The notes: a model not told the origin generated them from the sequence alone. Shown: positions 18,095-27,647, counted from the stretch's first letter. The stretch is DNA of 64,000 nt from Odoribacter laneus YIT 12061 (GCF_000243215.1 NZ_JH594596.1:824666-888665); one strand, 5' to 3'. Numbers and translations: made by a program.

Positions 18095-19813
18095 TTAACT
18101 GAACCAATATAATTGTGCTAAGGCAAATTTCTTAGCAGTGGGTACATAAGCGCTCTTTCCGTCTACCAAGACTTCGAAAGTTTCCGGATTCACGTCGATT
18201 TTCGGCGTATTTCCGTTCAGTACCATATGATGTTTTCCGATTTGGCGGCAGCCGTGTACCGGATAAACGATTCTTTCCAGACCGTATTTTTCTTTTATTC
18301 CCAGATCGTGTGCAGCGCGGGAAACGAAAGATACACAGGTGTTCGGTAAGGCTTTTCCGAAACTTCCGTACATCGGCCGGTAGTAAACGGGCTGTGGGGT
18401 CGGCAAAGAAGCGTTCGGGTCACCCATATTGGCCCAGTTGATTATACCGCCTTTGAGAACTAGTTTCGGTTTGGTACCGAAGAATTGTGGTTCCCACAAC
18501 ACGAGGTCGGCCATTTTCCCTTTTTCTACAGATCCCAGCAGATCGGAGAAGCCGTAGGTAAGGGCAGGATTGATGGTTAGTTTGGCCAGATAACGGAGCA
18601 CCCGGAAGTTATCGTTATCGGGTGAATCTTCTTCCAGTTTGCCTCTTACCTGTTTCATATAATCGGCCATTTGGAAAGCCCGCATAAAGTTTTCACCCAC
18701 ACGTCCCATCGCTTGAGAGTCGGAAGAGATCATGGAAATGACACCCAGATCGTGCAATACGTTCTCTGCCGCCTGTGTTTCCGGGCGTACCCGGCTTTCT
18801 GCAAAGGAAACATCAGAAGGAATCTTCGGATTCAGGTTGTGGCATACCATAATCATGTCGAACAATTCTGCCTGGGAATTGATACCGAACGGCAAGGTCG
18901 GATTGGTGGAAGAAGGCAGTACGTTGGCTAAAGAGGCTACTTTCAGTAAGTCGGGAGCATGCCCTCCGCCGGCACCTTCTGTATGATAAGTGTGAATGGT
19001 TCTTCCGTCGATTGCGGCTATAGAATCTTCTACGAATCCACCTTCATTCAAGGTATCGGTATGAATAGCTACCTGTACATCCCATTCATCGGCCATTTTC
19101 ATGGTGGCACGGATGGCTGCAGGCGTACTTCCCCAGTCTTCGTGTATCTTAAATCCACATGCCCCGGCCATAACCTGTTCGTAAAGAGGTCTGGCTACGG
19201 AACAGTTTCCTTTGCCTAAAAAGCCGTAATTTACAGGAAGACCTTCAATGGCTTGCAACATGCGTTTGAGATTCCAGGGACCGGCAGTAATGGTGGTTCC
19301 GTTAGAGCCGTCAGTCGGTCCGACACCACCACCAATAAGGGTCGTTACCCCGTTGCTTAAACAGGCATAAGCTTGTTGAGGAGCGATCATGTGAACGTGC
19401 CCGTCGATAGCAGCAGCCGTCAGAATCAGATGTTCTCCGGAAATAGCGTCTGTGGCAGCTCCGGTGACCAATTCCGGAGAAACTCCTTGCATCGTATTGG
19501 GGTTCCCGGCTTTTCCGATTCCGGCAATTTTCCCATTCTTTATACCGACGTCGGCTTTGATTACCCCCAATTTAGGATCCAGAATAGTTACGTTGGTGAT
19601 GACTAAATCCAAGGTACCTCCTTCTGAAGTAGTTGTATTCGCTAAACCCATACCGTCCCGGAGCGTTTTTCCTCCTCCGTACATGATTTCGTCTCCGTAT
19701 ACACAAAGATCTTTTTCCACCTCTACGTACAATTGGGTGTCTCCCAAACGGATTTTGTCTCCGACGGTTGGTCCGTAAAGGTCATTATATTGTTGTCTTG
19801 ATATTGTTGCCAT
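18095..19813 (-). CDS. ureC: Urease alpha subunit (catalytic)
   Basis: Catalytic subunit of urease, which hydrolyses urea to ammonia and carbamate in the cytosol with a di-nickel centre. At 572 residues it is standard length. All active-site residues can be placed by a +5 offset from Klebsiella numbering: H139 and H141, K222 (carbamylated Lys in [11 protein letters not shown]), H224, H251, H277, flap C324-H325 and D365. The loop following the first two His reads HVHMIAPQQ in place of the common HIHFICPQQ. The gene starts 6 nt after the ureB stop. Confidence 0.98.
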   Translation of the reverse strand: MATISRQQYNDLYGPTVGDKIRLGDTQLYVEVEKDLCVYGDEIMYGGGKTLRDGMGLANTTTSEGGTLDLVITNVTILDPKLGVIKADVGIKNGKIAGIGKAGNPNTMQGVSPELVTGAATDAISGEHLILTAAAIDGHVHMIAPQQAYACLSNGVTTLIGGGVGPTDGSNGTTITAGPWNLKRMLQAIEGLPVNYGFLGKGNCSVARPLYEQVMAGACGFKIHEDWGSTPAAIRATMKMADEWDVQVAIHTDTLNEGGFVEDSIAAIDGRTIHTYHTEGAGGGHAPDLLKVASLANVLPSSTNPTLPFGINSQAELFDMIMVCHNLNPKIPSDVSFAESRVRPETQAAENVLHDLGVISMISSDSQAMGRVGENFMRAFQMADYMKQVRGKLEEDSPDNDNFRVLRYLAKLTINPALTYGFSDLLGSVEKGKMADLVLWEPQFFGTKPKLVLKGGIINWANMGDPNASLPTPQPVYYRPMYGSFGKALPNTCVSFVSRAAHDLGIKEKYGLERIVYPVHGCRQIGKHHMVLNGNTPKIDVNPETFEVLVDGKSAYVPTAKKFALAQLYWFS

Positions 19814-19819
19814 AATGAT

Positions 19820-20323
19820 TTACTTTTTTTGTTTATTTTGGAAGTCGGCTTCTGCCTGTGATTCATTGATATCTTTAAAACCCAGTTTTTTTGCTCTTGC
19901 TATCGCACGGATACGTTCCGGGAAATAAGTCGGAGCATCTTCACCTCCGGTATAGCCTTGTACCAGGCCGTTGAATCCCATGACGCATCGTTTGCCGGCG
20001 TAGGCTACGACTTCGACTTCTTTTTCGTCTCCGGGTTCGAAGCGGATAGCTGTAGTGGCCGGGATATTTAAATGACATCCGTAAGCTGCTGCACGATCGA
20101 ATTCCAGATAACGGTTTACTTCAAAAAAATGAAAATGAGAACCGATTTGAATAGGACGGTCGCCGGTATTGTGTACGACGAGTTTCGCTGTATATCTGTT
20201 TTCATTATAGGTGATCGGACTGTCTGACAGAATCTCTCCTCCGACGGGAACATGTTGTTGAGGAGTGAATCCTGGTGTAATCGGCTCTTGAGCCGGTGCT
20301 TGTGTGTTTTTGTTGTCTTCCAT
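19820..20323 (-). CDS. ureB: Urease beta subunit
   Basis: Structural subunit of a three-subunit urease. The core contains [28 protein letters not shown] and the [20 protein letters not shown] region. The protein has 167 residues, longer than the usual 100-120, owing to a Gln/Pro-rich N-terminal extension of about 25 residues and a charged C-terminal tail of about 40. It lies 8 nt after ureA and 6 nt before ureC. Confidence 0.96.
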   Translation of the reverse strand: MEDNKNTQAPAQEPITPGFTPQQHVPVGGEILSDSPITYNENRYTAKLVVHNTGDRPIQIGSHFHFFEVNRYLEFDRAAAYGCHLNIPATTAIRFEPGDEKEVEVVAYAGKRCVMGFNGLVQGYTGGEDAPTYFPERIRAIARAKKLGFKDINESQAEADFQNKQKK

Positions 20324-20331
20324 AGTGCTCT

Positions 20332-20634
20332 TTATTTAATAGGTTGGTGGATACTGACCAGACGACTTCCATCCGTAAAAACGGCCTCTACTTGTATCAG
20401 AGAAATCATTTCTGCTACACCTTCCATCACATCGTCTTTGGTCAAAACTTTAGTGGAATCAGTCATAACTTCTTCCAAGGTTTTTCCTTCACGTGCTCCT
20501 TCCAGAGCTGCGGAACTAATATAAGCTACTGCTTCGGGATAATTTAATTTCAGACCTTTTGCTTTGCGTCGCTCAGCAATGGCACCCAGAGACAAAAGCA
20601 TAAGCTTGTCAATTTCTTTTGGAGTTAAGTGCAT
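20332..20634 (-). CDS. ureA: Urease gamma subunit
   Basis: Small structural subunit and first gene of the urease operon. Its 100 residues match the family from [11 protein letters not shown] through [20 protein letters not shown] to [18 protein letters not shown]. The start codon is fixed by the highly conserved MHLTP N-terminus. The promoter should lie in the 283-nt region shared with the divergent TonB receptor gene. Confidence 0.97.
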   Translation of the reverse strand: MHLTPKEIDKLMLLSLGAIAERRKAKGLKLNYPEAVAYISSAALEGAREGKTLEEVMTDSTKVLTKDDVMEGVAEMISLIQVEAVFTDGSRLVSIHQPIK

Positions 20635-20667
20635 ATTTTCCTGTTTTTAGTTAGTAAAAGAAAAATT

Positions 20668-20687
20668 TCTGATTGTTTATAATCAGA
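20668..20687. promoter_or_regulatory. Palindromic operator candidate upstream of ureA
   Basis: TCTGATT and AATCAGA arms (7 bp, perfect) flank GTTTAT, ending 33 nt before the ureA start codon within the shared ureA/TonB-receptor region. It may be an operator or a leader hairpin. It does not match the E. coli NikR box as I know it. Confidence 0.4.
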
Positions 20688-20787
20688 TTTTATTATTTCA
20701 ATATTTCTATACGACGAAGTGTACAACTTGTTTCATTAATTAAATATTATAGATAAAAAAATGCCAATTATATTAAATTGGATTTCC

Positions 20788-20809
20788 TTCGGAGGTGTAA
20801 TTCTCCGAA
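20788..20809 (+). promoter_or_regulatory. Leader hairpin before TonB-receptor gene
   Basis: TTCGGAG and CTCCGAA form a 7-bp stem with an 8-nt loop, about 110 nt before the receptor start. A G-rich stretch follows. No cobalamin-riboswitch core motif was recognised around it, which argues against B12 control. Confidence 0.35.
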
Positions 20810-20917
20810 TCTGGGCCGGGAAAGGTTAAGGGAACGGACGAAAATATTTTAAGAAATTTTATTTTGGATTTTGAACTTTTTAAATAAGATACCGTATGAG
20901 TTAAGAAATTTAAATGA

Positions 20918-22972
20918 ATGGTTATGAATAAAAAATTTCTTTTGGTCTTTCTTTTTTTACTTTTTCTTCTGACCGTTTATGCTCAACGCCGGGATATAGA
21001 TACTACACTGAGGCTGGAGGAAGTCGTCGTGACGGGATCACGGTCGGCACGCCATATGAGCCAGAGTCCCGGACGTATTGATATTATTACCCCCCGGGTT
21101 TTACAAAACAGTCCGGTTCAGAGCATTGACGACATTCTTTCTATGATTTCAGGGGTAAATACCACTCGTTCCAACGGAATTGTGGATATGCATACGAATG
21201 TGAGTATACGTGGGTTGTCCGGAGACGAACAGGGCCGTACCTTAGTATTGTTCGACGGAGTGCCTATCAATACTTCCGACGAAGGATCGGTCAATTGGAA
21301 CAGCATTCACATGGATAATGTTCAGCGGATAGAAGTTTTTAAAGGACCGGGTTCTTCTTTGTATGGTAATAATGCAATGGGCGGGGTGATTAATATTATC
21401 AGTAAAAAAGCCCGGCAACCCTTTTCCATAAATGCTTCGGCTTCTTATGGTTCTTTAAATACCTGGCTGGCCAGTCTGGGAATTTCCAGTAAGCTCAGTG
21501 ATAAATTTTCGGTTTTTCTTTCCGGATATTATAACAGAAGTGACGGCTTTAACAACATACCCGATAGTTTACGTACCGTGCCGGATTATAGTGTACCCCG
21601 CTTTATGAAAGAAGGGGGCGTTTATGGTAAAATTTTGTATAGCCCGGACTCTTTGTTCAATATCGATTTCGCTTGCGATTTGTTCCGGGATAAACGGGGT
21701 GAAGGAGAAAAAATACAAGCTCCGGACGGAGAATACCGGCATTTTGATCACAACCGGATACAAGGAAGATTCTACGGAGAAAAAAGAGCGTTTCATTATA
21801 GTCTGGCTCTCTATTTTCAACGACAGGATTATTTTAGAATAGACGAAAGGATAAAAAAAGAAGTTTATCAGCGATTTGACGTAAAGTCACACCGGGATGA
21901 TTGGGGTGGGATTCTGAATTTCGGATTGACAGGGAAACGGAATCATTTCAGTATAGGTGCCGAATATAAAGAGGGAAGCGTGGACGGTGGAGATCATTAT
22001 GTGACCTCTCCGGATAAAGTGCTGAACCGGGGAACGATGACTTTTGTGGCCGTATTTGCGCAGGAAGAATTTTCTTTTTTACGGGAAAAATTCTGGTTAC
22101 AACTCGCTGTCCGGTATGATAATGCTTTTTTTCACAAGGGATGGTTTGAAGCGAAGGGGGATGCTGTGTCCGATTTTAATACCTATAACGGGGATTTAAA
22201 AGATAATCGTTGGGAACATCTTTCTCCCCGCTTGGCCTTGCGGTTTAATCCCAGTAAGCGGGTTTCTGCTTATGTTTCTTATTCACAGGGATTCAGAGCT
22301 TCTATTCTGGACGATTTGTGCCGCTCGGGCTGGATGTGGATCGGACCTAAGATTGCCAATCCCGATTTAGGACCGGAAACATTGAATAATTATGAGGTTG
22401 GGGGGACGTTTTATATTTTCAGGAATTTGTCATTGGCGCCTTCGTTTTATTATGCTGAAGGAAAGGATTTTCTGTATTATGTGGCTACGGGAGAAAAGCT
22501 GTGGGGAAAACAGGATATTTACCAGCGCCAGAATATTTCCAAAGTACACGTAAAAGGTGTAGAAGCGGATTTGAATTATAATGCTTCTTTCGGTTTGGCT
22601 GTCAATGTAAATTATTCCTACAATGAATCGAAAGTGAAAGAATTTGACGAACGTCCGGAACTAAATGATAAAATACTGACTTATGCTCCAAAACACCAGG
22701 TGAAAGGCAGCGTCATGTGGACAGGTGGTGTTGTGGATGCAACCATACGGGGACGTTATAAAACGAAACAATATACGACAGAAGATAATGAGTCTTCTAT
22801 TGCCGGATTTTCGACTTGGGATGTCCAGCTTTCCAAGTGGTTTTTTGAACGCCGCTTGTATGTCGGAGGAGAAATTATCAATGTTTTTGATAACCGCCAT
22901 ATGAATACAAAAGAGTATATGTCAGCGGGTAGACTGATGAATGTTAAATTAGCAATCCATCTATCAAAATGA
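20918..22972 (+). CDS. TonB-dependent receptor of a metal-chelate uptake operon
   Basis: Outer-membrane receptor of 684 residues. A signal peptide covers about residues 1-22, then a TonB-box-like region (LEEVVVTGSR) and a plug with SIRGLSGDEQGRTLVLFDGVPIN and RIEVFKGPGSSLYGNNAMGGVINI. The barrel has the TonB-receptor C-terminal signature. Its stop overlaps the start of the binding-protein gene by 4 nt, so it forms an operon with a FecBCD-type ABC importer and likely feeds it. It is transcribed away from the urease operon. Iron, nickel or cobalt chelates are all possible cargo. The ATG at 20924 is an alternative start. Confidence 0.93.
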   Translation: MVMNKKFLLVFLFLLFLLTVYAQRRDIDTTLRLEEVVVTGSRSARHMSQSPGRIDIITPRVLQNSPVQSIDDILSMISGVNTTRSNGIVDMHTNVSIRGLSGDEQGRTLVLFDGVPINTSDEGSVNWNSIHMDNVQRIEVFKGPGSSLYGNNAMGGVINIISKKARQPFSINASASYGSLNTWLASLGISSKLSDKFSVFLSGYYNRSDGFNNIPDSLRTVPDYSVPRFMKEGGVYGKILYSPDSLFNIDFACDLFRDKRGEGEKIQAPDGEYRHFDHNRIQGRFYGEKRAFHYSLALYFQRQDYFRIDERIKKEVYQRFDVKSHRDDWGGILNFGLTGKRNHFSIGAEYKEGSVDGGDHYVTSPDKVLNRGTMTFVAVFAQEEFSFLREKFWLQLAVRYDNAFFHKGWFEAKGDAVSDFNTYNGDLKDNRWEHLSPRLALRFNPSKRVSAYVSYSQGFRASILDDLCRSGWMWIGPKIANPDLGPETLNNYEVGGTFYIFRNLSLAPSFYYAEGKDFLYYVATGEKLWGKQDIYQRQNISKVHVKGVEADLNYNASFGLAVNVNYSYNESKVKEFDERPELNDKILTYAPKHQVKGSVMWTGGVVDATIRGRYKTKQYTTEDNESSIAGFSTWDVQLSKWFFERRLYVGGEIINVFDNRHMNTKEYMSAGRLMNVKLAIHLSK

Positions 22973-24054
22973 GTAAGTTTTATGCTATTTTTCTTTTATT
23001 ACTCGTTTTTGCCTGTCAGGCAAAGTCGGGAAAAAATTCCGTTCCTACCCGTAAGGTGACAGATGCCTTGGGAAGAGAAGTGGCTCTTCCGGATACGGTA
23101 AACCGGGCTGTTTGTATCCGGGCTTCTGCCATTCGCTTAGTCACTTATGCCGGAGGTGTTCCTTTTATCTGCGGTGTAGAAGAACAGGAAACTCGTGAAA
23201 ATGTTTTTACCCATCTTCTGGCTCATCCGGAATTAGGGAAAAAACCCCTTATCGGTCCGCAGATGGGAGGGGATGCAGAATTAATTATGGCCGTTCAGCC
23301 GGATGTGATTTTTATGTCTTCAACGACGGCTGGTGATGCCGACGATTTACAACGACGCACCGGCATTCCTGTCGTAGCATTGGAGTACGGTGATCTGGGT
23401 GCGAAACGGCCCATATTTTATGCATCCCTTCAACGGATCGGAGAAGTATTGCATACAGAAGGAAGAGTGGATTCCCTCATTCGCTATACGGAAAATCAGA
23501 TTGCCGAACTACAACAAAGAACGCAACACAAAGGGGAAAATAAACGGGTATACGTAGGAGGAATTGCTTATAAAGGCCTGAAAGGGATCACTTCAACCGA
23601 CCCGTATTATGCAGCTTTCGGTTTTTTAGGAGTAGATAATGTGGCTTCTGCTATTGATTCGGCTTATGTATCACCGATTACCGGTACTTATATCGATTGG
23701 GAACAATTGGTCGATTGGGATCCGGAAGTGATATTTATAGATCGTTCCGGCTGGCCTTTGGTAAACGAAGATTTTAAAAACCGGGAAAAACTGAATCAAC
23801 TATTGGCCGCTTATCGGAATCAGCAGGTTTATGCTTTGTGGCCTTATAATAATAACCATACCAATTTTGAAGTGATGCTGATAAATGCCTGGTATGCGGG
23901 GAAAATCCTTTTCCCCGATCAGTTTCAGGATATTTCCCTCAGGGATAAGACGGATGAGATTTTGGTGGAATTTGTCGGACAACCTATCGGTCAGGAATTA
24001 CGTACAAAATGGGGGGATTATGAGAATCTATTAACCGAAAATCATGAACGATGA
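22969..24054 (+). CDS. Lipoprotein substrate-binding protein of FecB/BtuF type
   Basis: Periplasmic cluster-A-like binding protein of 361 residues that passes a metal chelate to the permease. The N-terminus is a lipoprotein signal with lipobox LVFAC (Cys 17), so it is membrane-tethered. Two Rossmann-like lobes follow, with VTDALGREVALP at the start and the paired IMAVQPDVIF and WDPEVIFID strands. The C-terminal region NHTNFEVMLINAWYAGKILFP resembles binding proteins encoded beside FmdE genes in anaerobes, as I recall. It overlaps its neighbours by 4 nt and 11 nt. The ligand is not determinable from sequence. Confidence 0.9.
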   Translation: MSKFYAIFLLLLVFACQAKSGKNSVPTRKVTDALGREVALPDTVNRAVCIRASAIRLVTYAGGVPFICGVEEQETRENVFTHLLAHPELGKKPLIGPQMGGDAELIMAVQPDVIFMSSTTAGDADDLQRRTGIPVVALEYGDLGAKRPIFYASLQRIGEVLHTEGRVDSLIRYTENQIAELQQRTQHKGENKRVYVGGIAYKGLKGITSTDPYYAAFGFLGVDNVASAIDSAYVSPITGTYIDWEQLVDWDPEVIFIDRSGWPLVNEDFKNREKLNQLLAAYRNQQVYALWPYNNNHTNFEVMLINAWYAGKILFPDQFQDISLRDKTDEILVEFVGQPIGQELRTKWGDYENLLTENHER

Positions 24055-25108
24055 GGTTTTAATTCAATATAAACGCTATCGGGCTCGTAATAAACGATTT
24101 ATTATTTTTATTTTACTCTTATTGGTTCTGATTGGAGGAATAGCTTTACTGGCTGGTTCACATTGGATTGGAGGGAAGGAAATCCTGGCTTTGTTGAGGA
24201 GAGACGGAACTGCCTTGGAGTATCAGATTTTGTTGAATATTCGTTTGCCACGGGTATTAGCGGCCGTGATTACAGGGATTATTCTTTCTGCTTCCGGAGC
24301 CCTTATGCAGATATTACTCCGGAATCCCCTGGCGTCGCCCTATACTTTGGGGATTTCCAATGCCGCTGCTTTCGGGGCTTCCTTCGGAATTGTGTTCTTA
24401 GGGGCAGGAAGCAGTATTGCCCGTTCTTCGGATTTGTTTATGATCACGAATCCTTATATAGTTACTGTTGCTGCCTTCCTGGGAAGTTTGTTGGGCTTGG
24501 CCATTATTCTGATGATTGTAAAAGTAAAACAGGCTTCCGTAGAGACGATTATTCTTTCAGGAGTAATTATCAACTCATTATTTGGAGCAGGTATAGCGGT
24601 TATGCAATATGTGGCGGATAACGTTCAGCTGGCCTCTATCGTTTTCTGGACGTTTGGGGATTTAGGGCGGGGAGATTGGTATAAGCTGTTTTTTATGCTG
24701 ATCGTATTGATACCGGCTCTCTTTTATTTCTCTATAAAACGATGGGATTATAAAGTGTTGTGTTCCGGAGATGATTATGCCAAAAGCATGGGGGTTAATC
24801 CGCAACAAACCCGTATCTTAGGCTTAGTTATTACCTCTCTGTGTACGGCAGTTGCTGTGTCCTTTTTTGGGGTGATTGCTTTTGTCGGACTGGTCGTACC
24901 CCATATTGTGAGGAAATGTATTGGAGATAACGAGGAGTTTTTGATTACGGGCTCTGCTGTCTTTGGGGGGATGTTTTTACTTTTGTGTGATACGGTTGCC
25001 CGGACGATCATTTCTCCTGTGATTTTACCTGTAGGAATATTGACGTCGTTTTTGGGAGTTCCTTTGTTTTTATTTCTAATAACCCGCAGGAAAGTAAGAT
25101 GCGAATAA
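24044..25108 (+). CDS. FecCD-family ABC transporter permease
   Basis: Inner-membrane permease of 354 residues with about ten hydrophobic segments, working as a homodimer with the ATPase encoded next. Family marks are RLPRVLAAVITGIILSASG, LRNPLASPYTLGISNAAAFGA and the GVIAFVGLVVPHIVRK coupling segment. The gene overlaps the binding-protein gene by 11 nt and the ATPase gene by 10 nt, so translation is probably coupled. Confidence 0.95.
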   Translation: MNDEVLIQYKRYRARNKRFIIFILLLLVLIGGIALLAGSHWIGGKEILALLRRDGTALEYQILLNIRLPRVLAAVITGIILSASGALMQILLRNPLASPYTLGISNAAAFGASFGIVFLGAGSSIARSSDLFMITNPYIVTVAAFLGSLLGLAIILMIVKVKQASVETIILSGVIINSLFGAGIAVMQYVADNVQLASIVFWTFGDLGRGDWYKLFFMLIVLIPALFYFSIKRWDYKVLCSGDDYAKSMGVNPQQTRILGLVITSLCTAVAVSFFGVIAFVGLVVPHIVRKCIGDNEEFLITGSAVFGGMFLLLCDTVARTIISPVILPVGILTSFLGVPLFLFLITRRKVRCE

Positions 25109-25857
25109 AAGTAAATCATATATCTTTTAGCTATAACGAGCTACAGGCCTTAAAGGATATTAGTTTTGAGGTGGATACGGGAGATATGCTGGCTATTATC
25201 GGACAAAACGGTTCCGGTAAGAGTACTTTGCTGAAATGTATGAACCGTATATTGAAAATAAATCAAGGGAGTATAGAAATTAATGAACGTCCCTTGTCTG
25301 CTATTTCTCCGGCTAAATTGTCGCAAATCATGGCTTATATCCCTCAAACGGAAGAAGCCAGAACGGGACTGACGGTTTTTGATACGGTATTATTAGGACG
25401 TAAACCTTATATTAGTGGCAAACCTTCTGCCCATGATTTGGAATTTGTTTCAGAATTATTGTTCCGGCTGGAGTTGGAAGAAGAAGCCATGCGTACGATA
25501 AATACGTTGAGTGGAGGACAACAGCAACGGGTATTTATCGCCCGGGCCTTGGCACAGCAACCTTCTATTCTTTTATTGGATGAACCGATTGCCAATCTGG
25601 ATATATACCATCAGATGAAGGTGATGAAATTGTTACGGCAACTCTCGGCAGAAGGGATAACTGTAATTATTACCATCCACGATATCAATATGGCAGCTCG
25701 GTTTTGTAACAAAGCATTGATGCTGAAACAGGGGACGGTTTTTGCTTCCGGCGATCAGTCGGTATATGTTTCTGCTAATATAGAATATTTGTATGATATA
25801 GAAGTGGAAGTCGTCCGTTATAAAGATAATATTTGTATTATGCCCAAAAATCTTTAA
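25099..25857 (+). CDS. FecE-family ABC transporter ATP-binding protein
   Basis: Cytosolic ATPase of 252 residues that drives the importer. It has Walker A GQNGSGKST, signature LSGGQQQR, Walker B ILLLDEP and the H-loop in TIHDIN, all intact. The closest functional analogues are ATPases for siderophores, heme, cobalamin or metal chelates. The next gene (TrmO/FmdE fusion) follows after about 18 nt and is probably part of the same transcript. Confidence 0.95.
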   Translation: MRIKVNHISFSYNELQALKDISFEVDTGDMLAIIGQNGSGKSTLLKCMNRILKINQGSIEINERPLSAISPAKLSQIMAYIPQTEEARTGLTVFDTVLLGRKPYISGKPSAHDLEFVSELLFRLELEEEAMRTINTLSGGQQQRVFIARALAQQPSILLLDEPIANLDIYHQMKVMKLLRQLSAEGITVIITIHDINMAARFCNKALMLKQGTVFASGDQSVYVSANIEYLYDIEVEVVRYKDNICIMPKNL

Positions 25858-25875
25858 ATAGAAAATTTGTAAAAT

Positions 25876-26778
25876 ATGTTAACTCTTATATTAACTGTTA
25901 TGATTACCTTACACCCAATAGGTTATGTTCACAATAAATGTATGGAGTCTATGACTCCGGAACGGATTAAACAAGAAATTTCGGAAATTGAAATTCTTCC
26001 GGAGTATGCAGAAGGCTTGAAGAGTGTGGAAGCTTGCCGGTATTTGGACCTTGTATTTTATCTTCATCAAAATGAATGTGTACAATTCACTACTCCCATC
26101 CGCACCGGTGAGGAAAGGGGAGTTTTTGCCACCCGTTCGCCGAATCGTCCGAATCATTTGGGGATTACGACGGTAAAACTGAAAAAAAGAGAGGGAAACA
26201 AATTATATGTAGAGGGAGCTGACGCTTTAAACGGTTCTCCTGTTCTGGATTTAAAATGTTGTGATACTTCTGTTTATGAACAGGAGAATATTCACAATGC
26301 TATTCGGGTTGATTCTCCCCGTATCGATATTGTCCGCAACATTTTGAGTAATGAGACAAAAGAATTGTTGTTGAAATCTGCTCAATTACACGGACATATT
26401 TGTCCGGGGCTGGCTTTGGGAGTTTTGGGAGCCACCACAGTTATGCAAAAGCTTTATGAACAAGGAGAAGATAGTAAAGATTATATATTGACAGTGGAGA
26501 TGCAAAATTGTCTGGTGGATGCTTTGTTATTTGTAACAGGATGTACCCCCGGTACGCATCGGTTTCAGGAAGGAGATCCTGCCCGGATGAGTTTTTCTTT
26601 AAAAAACCGGGAAGGGCGAGGCTGGGAGGTCCATTTGAAAGATTCTAACCGGGCATGGATTGCTAAACAAGTGCCGGCTTCTTTTTCTGTTGCAGAAAAA
26701 GGATTTGCTGTATTGCAACTCTGTTTTGACGATCTTTTCGAAATGACGGAATTATCCGGAAAAAGTTCTGAAAATTAG
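25876..26778 (+). CDS. TrmO/TsaA-like domain fused to FmdE domain
   Basis: Two-domain protein of 300 residues. The N-terminal half (to about residue 145) is a TsaA/TrmO-like SAM-binding barrel with HPIGYVHNK and the signature GVFATRSPNRPNHLG; TrmO methylates t6A37 in some tRNAs. The C-terminal half is an FmdE domain with both conserved Cys motifs, LHGHICPGLALG and NCLVDALLFVTGCTPGTH, which should bind a metal. Position at the end of a metal-chelate import operon points to metal or metallophore handling instead of tRNA modification; that is inference. The ATG at 25900 gives a more typical TrmO N-terminus than the first ATG. Confidence 0.82.
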   Translation: MLTLILTVMITLHPIGYVHNKCMESMTPERIKQEISEIEILPEYAEGLKSVEACRYLDLVFYLHQNECVQFTTPIRTGEERGVFATRSPNRPNHLGITTVKLKKREGNKLYVEGADALNGSPVLDLKCCDTSVYEQENIHNAIRVDSPRIDIVRNILSNETKELLLKSAQLHGHICPGLALGVLGATTVMQKLYEQGEDSKDYILTVEMQNCLVDALLFVTGCTPGTHRFQEGDPARMSFSLKNREGRGWEVHLKDSNRAWIAKQVPASFSVAEKGFAVLQLCFDDLFEMTELSGKSSEN

Positions 26779-26877
26779 CGATATACCCGGATTCCTTTAT
26801 TCCGCATATCAGCTTTGTTCAACAATACCCTCCAGTGAGCTATTTTATAAAAATCCGGACATAAATCCTCCTTCAAT

Positions 26878-26914
26878 AAATTACACATTAGGGACGTGCC
26901 CTAATGTGTAATTT
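26878..26914. repeat. Interspersed palindrome, copy 1
   Basis: Perfect 16-bp arms AAATTACACATTAGGG and CCCTAATGTGTAATTT flank ACGTG. It is the best-preserved of four copies in the window. Placed 100 nt after the TrmO/FmdE gene, it can also act as a transcription stop. Confidence 0.85.
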
Positions 26915-27004
26915 TTAGAACCGAAATATCCCGGAAAATCATTTTTAATAGGTTGTTAACTTCAGCGGAATAACTTAATTCTCGTCTTGGGGTTATTTCT
27001 GTAT

Positions 27005-27039
27005 TTTTACACACTAGGGCACGTCCCTAATGTGTAAAA
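27005..27039. repeat. Interspersed palindrome, copy 2
   Basis: Fifteen-base arms with one mismatch around centre CACGT, which is the reverse complement of the copy 1 centre, so it is inverted relative to copy 1. The right arm overlaps the last codons and the stop of the DUF488 gene. Confidence 0.82.
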
Positions 27040-27647
27040 GGTTTGTAAGCGATACTTTTTTCTTTCAACCGATAGGCTATTTTCAGGCGCTCTTCTTGTC
27101 CGATATGAGGATTAAAAAGATCGGCTTTGGGTAATTTTTTTTCGTATTTTTCCAAAAGTAATTTTTCCAAAAACGAATTATCGACACAGGTTTTGTCTTT
27201 TAAAATATGGGTCACTGTAAATCCGTGCCGGACAAGATAATAAGCAATTAGAACAAAGCGATGGCAATCGAACGGGTCTGATTGGGAACACATCAGAGCA
27301 ATTCGATATCCTTTTTGTAATCCTTTTTTCAGTCTTTCGATACCGGCAAGAAAGGGTTTGCTCTTTTTTATTTTGTCGAAGTCTACTTTTCCGTCTATAT
27401 CTAACATTGATAGATCCTGAGGGCGTGCTCCGAATTCTGTCCCCATATGTATATAAGTAATTTGGTGAGCTTCCAGAAAAGGCCTTAAATTGCTTTCATT
27501 ATATTGAGGATTATATGTACTGGCAGCAAATTGACGTACATCTACGATACAATTAATTTCATACTTTTCAAGCAATTCCTTAAAATAATCCAGGGAATGA
27601 GTCGAATGGCCTATGGTATAAATTCTTTTTTCCGTTTCCATGTTCAT
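27027..27647 (-). CDS. DUF488 domain protein
   Basis: Cytosolic protein of 206 residues in the DUF488 family, whose biochemical function is not established. It starts with the family motif TIGHSTHSLDYF (residues 11-22) and continues with CIVDVRQFAASTYNPQYN and the MCSQSDPFDCHRFVLI motif, where Cys and His residues could form a catalytic or metal site. The stop codon and last few codons lie inside palindrome copy 2, so the natural C-terminus may have been replaced when that element arrived. It stands alone between palindrome copies. Start may be 27647 or 27641. Confidence 0.85.
   Translation of the reverse strand: MNMETEKRIYTIGHSTHSLDYFKELLEKYEINCIVDVRQFAASTYNPQYNESNLRPFLEAHQITYIHMGTEFGARPQDLSMLDIDGKVDFDKIKKSKPFLAGIERLKKGLQKGYRIALMCSQSDPFDCHRFVLIAYYLVRHGFTVTHILKDKTCVDNSFLEKLLLEKYEKKLPKADLFNPHIGQEERLKIAYRLKEKSIAYKPFTH

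Noticed and set aside
20635..20917. Possible cobalamin or NiCo riboswitch before the TonB receptor
   Set aside because: Neither the B12-box-like core nor a NiCo-type core could be found; only a short hairpin and a purine-rich stretch are present.
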